Assembly: GCA_001464695.1 (NCBI GenBank)
Contig: LNDQ01000058.1
Coordinates: 1 to 64,000, forward strand
Origin: Betaproteobacteria bacterium Ga0077523
GTDB taxonomy: Bacteria; Pseudomonadota; Gammaproteobacteria; Burkholderiales; Ga0077523
Length of the DNA stretch: 64,000 nucleotides
Direction of reading: 5' to 3'
The position numbers and the translations under genes were made by a program. Below, in pieces: positions 35,735 to 43,776 of the stretch (its first letter is position 1; each line of letters opens with the position of its first letter). Under the pieces are notes generated by a model. That model did not search any database. It had not been told where the DNA came from and saw only the letters and a program-made list of their open reading frames with translations.

Positions 35735-37294
35735 TTAGCCCGAGCGTTGCAGGACGCGGTATTCGGCGATGTCGAAATCCTGCCCCGCCTCCATCAGCCG
35801 CTTGGGCACGAGCAGGTAGTCCATCGCGTACATGCGCATGCCGTAGCTCTTCTGCGGCGAGAACGTGCCGAGCTTCATCACCAGCGTCACTTCCATCTTG
35901 CCGAGGCTGTTGTCGGCGGCCGAGGGCAGCAGCAGCGCGTCCTCGCCGAGCTCGTCGTCGGGATGCACCCGCCCATCCGGCAACAGCGGCAGCAGCTTCA
36001 CCGTGGTGACGCCGCGGGCGAACATCTCGATGCCGACGTTGCGATTGTTCTGCGCGTCGAAGTTGAGGCGCCGCACGATGCCGACTCCCCATGCCGCGCC
36101 GTCCTGATACTTGACCCCCAGCAGCGTGCCGATCTGCAGCCAGTCGCTGCGGTTGGCCGGCGCCACCGCGCCGAAGCCGCCGGAGCTCTCGTTGGTGACG
36201 CCCCAGCCTTCCATGCGGCGGTCGTCGAAATCGAGATCCATGATGTCGCGTTCCACCGCCGAGAGCACATCCTCGAGGCCGTGGACCACATCGATGCGTT
36301 CGGCCGATTCCTTGCGCACTTCGCGGCGCGCGGGCGGTTGCGGGGCCCAGTAGCGCGACAGGTGCTTCAGCGCTTCGATCACCTGGTCCGGCGGATACTC
36401 CCCACCCAGGTTGACGTTGGAAGGCACCGCACCGCCGGCCTTCACCATCGCGCCGAGCTTCTCCAGTTCATAGGCCGCGTTGCCGGGCCCGAAGAAGCGC
36501 ATCGACGGCGACAACGCAAGTCGATCGGCCAGGCGTGCCGGGGCCTTGTCCGAGGCGAGGTCGAACCAGAAGTGGCAACCGGTCGACGCCTGCTTCTGCA
36601 TGACGAACCACTCGGAGAACTGGGCACAGACGCGCTCCACGATCTCGACCTGCACTGCCGACAGGCTGTCGGTGGACGAGACCGACAACATGAAGACCTT
36701 GAGCAGCTCGCGCTGGACGCTCGATTCGCCGAAGATGCCCGGGTACACGATGACCTTGCCCGCCGAGAATCCGCGCGACTCCGCCACCTGGTAGATGCGG
36801 CCGAGGTCGCGCCAGAACGCCGGCGTCACCGGGCTGTAGCGGAACAGCCGCCACTTGAGATACAGATTCGCGGCGCGGATCGAGCGGCTCGCCGCGGTCG
36901 ACAGCTGCCCGCGGATGGATGTAGCCGTGGCGTCGCCCGCCTCGTGCATCTCGATCAACATGCGATAGGCGTTCGCGAGCCGCAGCCAGAACGTACCCAC
37001 CACGTGGGCGATGCGAGTCTCCTGCGCTTTGGCCAGTGCCAGGCCGCCGCTCACGTAGTCCTGCGAGAGCTTGCGCTGAAACGGCTTGGCCGCCGTGTCG
37101 ATGGTGTCGATGATCTCGAACACACGCTGGGCCTTGAGCCCGGAAGCTTCGCGCAGACCTTCCAGTTGCTCGGACAGCATCTCGAGCGATTGCGACGGGT
37201 TCTGCGTCGGCAGCGTTTCGATGATCGCCCGAGCCCCCTTGGGATCGGCCATCGGATGGTCGGCGCCACCGGAGGATTTCAGCCAGCCTAGCAT
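35735..37294 (-). CDS. Conserved betaproteobacterial protein with PilZ-like C-terminal motif
   Basis: A 519-residue soluble protein without signal or membrane span. Residues 1-330 are mostly helical (KGARAIIETLPTQNPSQSLEML; QRVFEIIDTIDTAAKPFQRKLS; IRAANLYLKWRLFRYSPVTP). The C-terminal part contains DRRMEGWGVTNESSGGFGA, in which an Arg pair followed by N-x-S-x-x-G resembles the c-di-GMP-binding motif of PilZ domains; a full RxxxR is not evident. I do not recognise a named function. It is transcribed alone, 103 bases from the MFS gene, and ends at the tandem repeats. Confidence 0.75.
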   Translation of the reverse strand: MLGWLKSSGGADHPMADPKGARAIIETLPTQNPSQSLEMLSEQLEGLREASGLKAQRVFEIIDTIDTAAKPFQRKLSQDYVSGGLALAKAQETRIAHVVGTFWLRLANAYRMLIEMHEAGDATATSIRGQLSTAASRSIRAANLYLKWRLFRYSPVTPAFWRDLGRIYQVAESRGFSAGKVIVYPGIFGESSVQRELLKVFMLSVSSTDSLSAVQVEIVERVCAQFSEWFVMQKQASTGCHFWFDLASDKAPARLADRLALSPSMRFFGPGNAAYELEKLGAMVKAGGAVPSNVNLGGEYPPDQVIEALKHLSRYWAPQPPARREVRKESAERIDVVHGLEDVLSAVERDIMDLDFDDRRMEGWGVTNESSGGFGAVAPANRSDWLQIGTLLGVKYQDGAAWGVGIVRRLNFDAQNNRNVGIEMFARGVTTVKLLPLLPDGRVHPDDELGEDALLLPSAADNSLGKMEVTLVMKLGTFSPQKSYGMRMYAMDYLLVPKRLMEAGQDFDIAEYRVLQRSG

Positions 37295-37397
37295 CGTGTG
37301 AGTTCAGCCATCCGTAACGAGATTGAAACGAGTATATCCCCTGGGGTTCACCGGGTGCACAGGTAACGGCCTGAATGTGCTGGGGTTGAACCTTGTT

Positions 37398-38687
37398 TCA
37401 GGACTCTGCGGCGGCACGCCGGCCCCGTTCGGGATCGATGCCGGCCAGGATCGCCAGACCGGCCACGAAAAACCCTCCGGTAACGAGCATCGCCATGCGG
37501 TGGTCGCCACCGGTGACCCAGCTCACCAATCCATACGTCATGGGACCGAAAATGGACGACAGCTTCACAGCCAGCCCCCACAGACCGAAGAACTCGGCAC
37601 GCCGTGATTCGGGACTGAGGTAGCCCACCAGCGCGCGGCCGGCCGATTGACTGGCCCCCATGCACAGCCCGGCGAGATTGGCGGCCACCCAGAACAGCCC
37701 CGGGCCGGTCGACAGCCACGCGACCAGCGTCGTGGCCAACCAGCCGAGCAGCGTGATGGCGACGCTGCGCACATGACCCAACCGATCCTGGAAGTGACCG
37801 AACGCGAACGCGCCGATGCTCGCCGTGATGTTGACGAGGAGGACCAGCAGCAGTGTTTCCTGGGTGCCGAAGCCCATGGCCTGCTGGGCGTAGATCGCCG
37901 CGATGGCGATCACCGTCTGCACGCCGGCCTGGTAGAACAGGATGCACACCAGGAAGCGCGCGAGGTCGCCGTAGCGGCTCGCCTGGCGAATGGTCTCGCC
38001 CAACCGCGACCACACCGCCATGTAGGCACCGCTCGGCAGCTTCTGCGGCTGCGCGCGCTCCTTCAGGATGAAGAACGTCGGCAGGCATGCGACGGCGAAG
38101 ATGCCTGCCGTGATCAGCATGGTCACGGGCACGAAGTGCGCCGCCGGCAGCCCCTGGCCCTGCGCCACGGTCACATACGCGAGACACGCGCCGAGACTGA
38201 CGAGGCCGCCGACGTAGCCGAAGGCCCAACCCCAGCCCGACACCTTGCCCAGCGCCGAGCCCTTCGCGAGTTCCGGCAGGAATGCAGCGATCACGTTCTC
38301 GCCGGTGCCGAAGAAGTAGTTGGAGATGACCAGGGCGACGATGGCGACGGCAAGATCGCCGGGGCGTGCGAAGTACAGGGCCGCGGTGCCGACCACACAG
38401 CCGATCGTCGTGATCACCAGCAGCTTCTTCTTCGCCGCGTGCGCGTCGGCCCACGCGCCGATGATCGGTGCCGTGAGCACGATCGCGGCGTACGACAGCG
38501 ACAACGCGGAGGTCCAGGCGAACGTGGCCCAGGGTGCGTTGTCGGCGACGACCGCGACGAAATAGGCGTTGAAGATCGCCGTGATCACCACGGTCGTGTA
38601 GCCGGAGTTGGCGAAGTCGTAGCTCGCCCACGCCCACACCTCGCGTGGACGCACGCCTTCGTTCAGGTACTGCGAGGAGGTGCTCAA
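37398..38687 (-). CDS. MFS transporter, UMF1/Atg22-like
   Basis: A 429-residue membrane protein with about twelve helices. VWAWASYDFANSGYTTVVITAIF, AFLPELAKGSALGKVSGWGWAFGYVGGL and SQSAGRALVGYLSPESRRAEFFGLW are typical of the UMF1 family, bacterial relatives of yeast Atg22 vacuolar amino-acid exporters. The TTG start (Leu-Ser-Thr-Ser) with AAAGG upstream was chosen because it lies 10 bases after the DctQM stop; the longer ATG-started frame runs back into that gene. As the last gene of the TRAP operon it may export a product of the imported compound. Substrate unknown. Confidence 0.87.
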   Translation of the reverse strand: MSTSSQYLNEGVRPREVWAWASYDFANSGYTTVVITAIFNAYFVAVVADNAPWATFAWTSALSLSYAAIVLTAPIIGAWADAHAAKKKLLVITTIGCVVGTAALYFARPGDLAVAIVALVISNYFFGTGENVIAAFLPELAKGSALGKVSGWGWAFGYVGGLVSLGACLAYVTVAQGQGLPAAHFVPVTMLITAGIFAVACLPTFFILKERAQPQKLPSGAYMAVWSRLGETIRQASRYGDLARFLVCILFYQAGVQTVIAIAAIYAQQAMGFGTQETLLLVLLVNITASIGAFAFGHFQDRLGHVRSVAITLLGWLATTLVAWLSTGPGLFWVAANLAGLCMGASQSAGRALVGYLSPESRRAEFFGLWGLAVKLSSIFGPMTYGLVSWVTGGDHRMAMLVTGGFFVAGLAILAGIDPERGRRAAAES

Positions 38688-38697
38688 GGATTGCCTT

Positions 38698-40551
38698 TCA
38701 GGGCTTGCCCGGCAGCCACGACGTGAGCCAGGGCACATAGGTGATGAGCAGGACGCCGATCAGCAGGACGCCGAAGGTGGGCAGCACGGCCCGGACCATC
38801 TCGGGCATCGGTTTGCCGAATCGGTAGGCGGCGAAAATGACGTTCATGCCCACCAGAGGCGTGAGAAAGCCCAGTTCCATGTTGGCAAGGAACATCACGC
38901 CGAGGTGCAAGGGATCGATGCCGAAGGCCATGCCCACCGGCACGATCAGGGGCACCATCACGATGGTCGCCGAGAACACGTCCATCACGCAGCCGATGGC
39001 GAGCAGGCATACGTTCAGCGCCAGCAGGAAAACCCAGCGCGATTCGATGTTCGCCTTGACCCAGTCGGTCACGTGGTCCGGCACCTGGGCATCGACCAGG
39101 TAGTTGGTGAGCCCGAGAGCCACACCGAGGATGAGCAGGATGCCGCCCACCAGCAGGCCGCATTCGGCGAAGACTCGCGGCACGTCGCGCCTGAATTCGA
39201 GATCGCGGTGCACGACCACCGTCACGATGAACGTGTACAGCGCGGTGACCGCAGCCGCTTCCACCGGCGTGGCGAATCCGCCGAACAGCATGCCGATCGC
39301 CACCAGCGGTGTTGCCAGCTCCCATTTGGCGTCCCACAGCGCTGCGCGGACTTCGCCGGCATCGAACGGACGCGCTGCCTGCACGCCGCGGCCGCGCTGG
39401 CGTATGCCCCACGCCAGCAGCAGCGCCGCCATCAGCAATCCGGGCAGCACGGCTGCAAGGAACATGCGATCGAGCGGCACCTTCGCGATCACGGCATACA
39501 GGATCAGCGGCAACGACGGCGGCAACAGCACGCCGAGCGAACCGGCACTCGTGATGAGTCCGACGGCGGAGCGCTCGCGATAGTGCGCGCCGACCAGCAA
39601 CGGCAGCAGCAGGCCGCCCAGTGCGAGAATCGTGACGCCCGACGCACCGGTGAACGCGGTGAAGAAGGCACATGCGACCACGGTCACGAGCGCCGGTCCC
39701 GCCCGAAAGCCACCGAAGAGCGTCTGGAACACGCGGATCAGCCGCGTCGGGGCGCGGCTCTCGGCGAGCAGATAGCCCGCCAACGTGAAGAGCGGCACGG
39801 CCGGCAGGGACGGATTCACCACCAGCCGGTAGTGATCGAGCGGGAGCGAAGCGATCGGCAGACCCTCACCCCAGAAGAGCACCAGTGCCGCGCCCCCCAG
39901 CAGCGCGAACACCGGACCTCCAAGCGCGGTGGCGACGGCGATGATCGCGAGCAACGGCCAGGTGAGCCCGGCTGCCGGCAACGGCGCAAAGGCGAGCACG
40001 GCCGCAGCGGCAGCAACCGCCAGCAGCACGGCGATGCGAACCGACCACGCATCCGCGGCGCGCCAGAGGAGCCGCGCCAGGATCAGCGCGAATCCGATGG
40101 GTAGCAGCAGTTCGACCCACCACGTGGGCAGGCCGGCGACGAGCTCGTCGCCGGCGCCGCGCTCGGATTGCACGTACTGCACCGCCGCCACGCACAGGAA
40201 TACCGTCACCACGGCCGCCACGCCGTTCGCGATGGCGTGGGCGCCGACTCGTGCCTTGCCCGCGAGGAACAACTGCACCGTCGAGATCGTGAGCAACCGC
40301 CCTTCGCGCGCCGCGAGGGCAGGTCCGAGCATTCCCACGGCGAGCACCAGATGCTGCGTCAACGCCTGCACGCCGGGAATGCCGACGGCGAACACGGCAC
40401 GCAACACGATCTCCGCGATCGGCAGCAGCACCATCGCGGCGAGCGCCAGCGCCACGACACCATTCTCGAGGCGATGGGGCCACGCACGCGGCGCCTCCTC
40501 CGCGATCGGGGCATGAGCAGCGAGCGCCTCGGGTGCGGCGCCGGCGCTCAC
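38698..40551 (-). CDS. TRAP transporter fused permease DctQM
   Basis: A 617-residue inner-membrane permease. Residues about 30-200 are the small DctQ subunit (four helices), followed by a linker and the large DctM subunit with about twelve helices (VACAFFTAFTGASGVTILALGGLLLPLL, GSLGVLLPPSLPLILYAV, VMDVFSATIVMVPLIVPVGMAFG). The QM fusion is common in TRAP systems with a TatT partner. The GTG start overlaps the original dctP stop as GTGA. In the sequence as given, dctP and dctQM lie in one uninterrupted frame because of an apparent one-base indel at about 40600. It uses ion gradients to import organic acids. Confidence 0.9.
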   Translation of the reverse strand: MSAGAAPEALAAHAPIAEEAPRAWPHRLENGVVALALAAMVLLPIAEIVLRAVFAVGIPGVQALTQHLVLAVGMLGPALAAREGRLLTISTVQLFLAGKARVGAHAIANGVAAVVTVFLCVAAVQYVQSERGAGDELVAGLPTWWVELLLPIGFALILARLLWRAADAWSVRIAVLLAVAAAAAVLAFAPLPAAGLTWPLLAIIAVATALGGPVFALLGGAALVLFWGEGLPIASLPLDHYRLVVNPSLPAVPLFTLAGYLLAESRAPTRLIRVFQTLFGGFRAGPALVTVVACAFFTAFTGASGVTILALGGLLLPLLVGAHYRERSAVGLITSAGSLGVLLPPSLPLILYAVIAKVPLDRMFLAAVLPGLLMAALLLAWGIRQRGRGVQAARPFDAGEVRAALWDAKWELATPLVAIGMLFGGFATPVEAAAVTALYTFIVTVVVHRDLEFRRDVPRVFAECGLLVGGILLILGVALGLTNYLVDAQVPDHVTDWVKANIESRWVFLLALNVCLLAIGCVMDVFSATIVMVPLIVPVGMAFGIDPLHLGVMFLANMELGFLTPLVGMNVIFAAYRFGKPMPEMVRAVLPTFGVLLIGVLLITYVPWLTSWLPGKP

Positions 40552-41562
40552 GACTTCTTCTTGCCGTTCCGGTATTCGGCCAGGACCTTGATGATCTCGT
40601 CCCACCTCCTCCGCCGCGGCACGCCACTGCGCCTCCTGATCCGGTGTGGGCACGGTGACCTTGAGACCGCGCTTCTTCATCGCTTCGATGGAGTCGAGAT
40701 CCTCCTGCCGCGCGCGAGCGCGCATGTCTGCACCGGCCTTCTCGCCGGCACGCTTCAATTCGTCACGCGCCGCCGGGCTCATCGCATCCCAGACCTTGCG
40801 GGTCATGACCGCGGCGCCGACGATGGGAACCCACTTCACGTCGAGCATGTTGGGCGCCGGGCCATTGAATTGCCCGGCAAGCGCGAAGAACGGCGCGGTC
40901 GGTACCGCGTTGATGAGGCCCGTCTGCAGGCTGGGCAGGATGTCGGCCGTCTCGAGCGGCACCGGCTGATACCCCATCGACTTCATCAGGTTCACCTGCT
41001 CGGCATTGCCGGCCCATGCGAACACCTTGAAGCGCTTGAACTCGGCCGGTGTCGCAGCCGGCTCCTTCGAGAAGTAGCGCACCCACCCACCGTCGGCCCA
41101 GAAGAGCACCACGAAGCCCTTCTCGCCCAGGCGCGCTTCCAGGGTCTGGCGCACGCGCTCGCGCACGTAGTCCACTTCGGCCCAGTCGCGAAACAGCATG
41201 GGCACGGTCTGCAGCGCGAGCGCCGACCGGTCGATCTCCGCCAGACCCACAGCGGAGAGCAGCGCCGCATTGAGCTGTCCGACGCGCATGCGCCGGACCA
41301 TGTCGGCCTCGCCACCCTGGCTGCCGTCGCCGTAGATGACGAAGGTGGAGCCCTCGCCCTGCACCTTGCGCCAGTCCTCGCCCAGCTCCTGCAGGATGCG
41401 GAAATACGACGATCCCTTCGGCGCGATGGTGCCCAGGCGCACCTTGACCGGATCGTCCGCCCGCGCCGCGGGCTGGGAAAATGCGACCGCGGCCAGCAGC
41501 ACCGCGGCGAGCATATGACGGGAGGATAGTGACATCGTCATCGAGCGCATCTTTCGAGTCAT
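40548..41562 (-). CDS. TRAP transporter binding protein DctP (apparent frameshift near the 3' end)
   Basis: A DctP-family periplasmic binding protein with signal peptide (MLAAVLLAAVAFSQPAARA) and mature start DDPVKVRLGTIAPKGSSYFRI. The ligand-site region GLINAVPTAPFFALAGQF is present. The frame is good up to QWRAAAEE; then it reads VGRDHQGPGRIPERQEE, unlike the family, while the next frame reads WDEIIKVLAEYRNGKKKS followed by TGA, a proper DctP end that overlaps the dctQM GTG. So one base appears inserted (or two lost) in the G-rich stretch at 40601-40612, joining both genes into one 954-codon frame. A sequencing or assembly error is most likely; a real fusion is the alternative. The ATG overlaps the TatT stop (ATGA). 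Confidence 0.8.
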
Positions 41563-42512
41563 TCGGCGAACAGCGAATCCCGGTGGGCCAGCAACCAGCG
41601 TGCCCGATCCTGCAGGATGAGATTGGCGAGGCGATGGCGCGGCACCGCGTCCGGATCGATGGCGAGCGCGGCCTTCAGCATCGACTCGAACTGCGCCTTG
41701 TCCTGCAACGGCACGGCCACGCTCTCGGCGTAACTCACATAGGGTGAGGCCTGGGCCTTGCCGCTCAACGCCACAGCACGTTCGAAGCGCGCCCGTGCCC
41801 GAGTGGCCGGGTCGCCCTGCCCGCCCTGCCGCACCATCTCGAGCGCGATCAGGAGCGACGGGATCGCCCCTTCGTCGTAGGGTTCGTCGAGCGCCACGGC
41901 GCGATCGGCCAGCGCCAGCATCTGCGGCGCATCGGCCACGGCATCGGGGTTCTCCTTGGACAACGAGATCTCCGCAGCCCAGGCCGCGGCCGTCCAGTAG
42001 AGCAAAGGCACGTCTGCCTTCGTCGTGGCAGCGAGCGCTTTCGACGGATTCTCGAGAAAGCCCGCGTGCCGCGCATCGAGACCCCGCAAGCCGTATGCAC
42101 GGGCCCGCGCATAGAGCTTGCGCGCGCGTCGCGCCTCAACCTGTGCCGCCTTCACGTCCTTGTCCTCGAGACGGTCCGCGTCCTGCTGCACGAACGCGTA
42201 GGAGTACTGCGTGAAGCCCCGGCACGCCGCGAGCAACAGCTTCTCGTTCTTCGGCGAAGCCTCGATCAGGCTTTCGATGGTCTTCAGGCTGAACGGCACC
42301 GCCTCGCGCACGAGCTGCGGGTCGTCGTCCGACGCGAACGCCGAACCGCCGTCGGCCAGCGCGTCGGCCGCGCGGTCGATCGCGTACTGCTTCACGCTGC
42401 AGCCGGCAGCGGTCAGCGCGAACGCAAGCGCGATCGTCGTCACGCAGCGACGCGACGCGAGGGACACTGGAAGTTCGGGCACCACCCGGAGTCGGGATCG
42501 GGGAGGAGGCAT
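41559..42512 (-). CDS. TatT-type TPR lipoprotein associated with a TRAP transporter
   Basis: A 317-residue lipoprotein: lipobox L-T-A-A-G-C38, then helical TPR-like repeats (RFGL-free; VPFSLKTIESLIEASPKNEKLLLAACRGFTQYSY-type segment, later RARARFERAVALSGKAQASPYVSYAES). This matches TatT (Tp0956 of Treponema), the third component of TPR-associated TRAP transporters (TPATs), in which TatT trimers bind the P subunit. A GTG eight codons upstream is an alternative start; neither has a strong ribosome site. It precedes dctP with a 4-base overlap. Presence of TatT points to a hydrophobic or otherwise special ligand, by analogy only. Confidence 0.87.
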   Translation of the reverse strand: MPPPRSRLRVVPELPVSLASRRCVTTIALAFALTAAGCSVKQYAIDRAADALADGGSAFASDDDPQLVREAVPFSLKTIESLIEASPKNEKLLLAACRGFTQYSYAFVQQDADRLEDKDVKAAQVEARRARKLYARARAYGLRGLDARHAGFLENPSKALAATTKADVPLLYWTAAAWAAEISLSKENPDAVADAPQMLALADRAVALDEPYDEGAIPSLLIALEMVRQGGQGDPATRARARFERAVALSGKAQASPYVSYAESVAVPLQDKAQFESMLKAALAIDPDAVPRHRLANLILQDRARWLLAHRDSLFAE

Positions 42513-42544
42513 CGGGCAGGATTCTAACAACGTCACCGCGAAGA

Positions 42545-43768
42545 TTACGTGACTGACGGAATTCCCCGTGCCTGCAAGATCACGCCGGCCGCCTCCAGCT
42601 CCCGTATTTCGGCGTCGGAGACTCCCACAGCGCTCAGCACCTCACCCGTATGCGCGCCCAGCGCCGGGCCGAGCCATTGCGTCCCACCAGGGGTCTCGGA
42701 AAGCTTGGGCACGATCCCGGGAAGCTGCACCGAACCGCCACCGGCGAGGGCGAAACGCTGGAACATCTCGCGCGCCGCGTATTGCGGATCGGCGACGATA
42801 TCGGCGATGTCGTAGATCTTGCCGGCGGGCACCTCTGCCGCCTCCAGCACGCGCAGGACTTCGTCGAGGTCGTGTGCGCCGGTCCATGCACCGATGGCGG
42901 CGTCGATCTCCTCGGTGCGGACAGTGCGGCCGTCGTTGCGCGCGAGCTGCGGATCGTCGGCCAGGTCCGTGCGCCCGATGGCGCGCATCATCCGCTTGAA
43001 GATGCTGTCGTTGTTGGCGCCGATCACGACGTACCTGCCATCGCGCGTGGTGTAGGTGTTGGACGGCACGATGCCCGGCAGCGACGCCCCGGTGCGCGTG
43101 CGCACGAAACCGTACATGTCGTACTCCGGCAGCAGGCTTTCCATCATCGCGAACACGGCTTCGTACAGCGCGACGTCGACGATCTGGCCACGACCGCCGT
43201 TCACCTCGCGTTCACGCAAGGCCGCCAACGCGCCGATGGCGCCATACAGCGCAGCGATGGAATCGCCGATGCTGACCCCGACTCGCACCGGCGCGCGATC
43301 CGGGTAGCCGGACAGGAACCGCAAGCCGCCCATGGCCTCGCCGATGGCACCGAAACCAGGGCGATCCTTGTACGGACCGGTCTGGCCATAGCCCGACAAC
43401 CGCACCATCACGAGGCCGGGATTGTCGGCCGACAACTGCTCCCACCCGATGCCCCAGCGCTCCAGCGTGCCGGGACGGAAATTCTCGACGACGATGTCGG
43501 CCTCGCGCGCGAGCTTGCGCACGATCGCCTGGCCCGCCGGTGCCTTGAGGTCGATCGCGACCGATTTCTTGTTGCGCGCCTGGGCGAGCCACCAGAGCGA
43601 AGTGCCCTCGTGCAGCTTGCGCCAGGTGCGCAGCGGATCGCCGCCGTCGGGCGATTCGATCTTGATCACGTCCGCGCCGAATTCCGCGAGGATGCGGCTG
43701 CAGAACGGGCCTGCGATCAGCGTGCCGAGTTCGATGACCCGCACGCCCTCCAGGGGACGCTTCGACAT
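42545..43768 (-). CDS. CaiB/BaiF family CoA-transferase (family III)
   Basis: A 407-residue class III CoA-transferase. The start MSKRPLEGVRVIELGTLIAGP is typical, as are LAEFGADVIKIESPDGGDPLR, NKKSVAIDLKAPAGQ and IVVENFRPGTLERWGIGWE, with the catalytic Asp expected in the segment near residue 170 (GQIVDVALYEAVFAMMES). Such enzymes transfer CoA from succinyl-, formyl- or similar CoA to a carboxylate. It lies 8 bases after the amidohydrolase gene and 32 bases before TatT, so the operon would import, deacylate and activate a carboxylic acid. The longer frame upstream lies inside the neighbouring gene. Confidence 0.93.
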   Translation of the reverse strand: MSKRPLEGVRVIELGTLIAGPFCSRILAEFGADVIKIESPDGGDPLRTWRKLHEGTSLWWLAQARNKKSVAIDLKAPAGQAIVRKLAREADIVVENFRPGTLERWGIGWEQLSADNPGLVMVRLSGYGQTGPYKDRPGFGAIGEAMGGLRFLSGYPDRAPVRVGVSIGDSIAALYGAIGALAALREREVNGGRGQIVDVALYEAVFAMMESLLPEYDMYGFVRTRTGASLPGIVPSNTYTTRDGRYVVIGANNDSIFKRMMRAIGRTDLADDPQLARNDGRTVRTEEIDAAIGAWTGAHDLDEVLRVLEAAEVPAGKIYDIADIVADPQYAAREMFQRFALAGGGSVQLPGIVPKLSETPGGTQWLGPALGAHTGEVLSAVGVSDAEIRELEAAGVILQARGIPSVT

Positions 43769-43776
43769 CGTAGGTA

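Noticed and set aside
38680-40104. A 474-codon His/Gln/Arg-rich plus-strand frame opposite dctQM
   Set aside because: Shadow frame with the charged low-complexity composition typical of the strand opposite membrane proteins.
38698-41562. A single natural 954-residue DctP-DctQM fusion
   Set aside because: The junction sequence is unlike either family, while a one-base shift restores a normal DctP C-terminus and a GTGA overlap; an indel is the simpler explanation.
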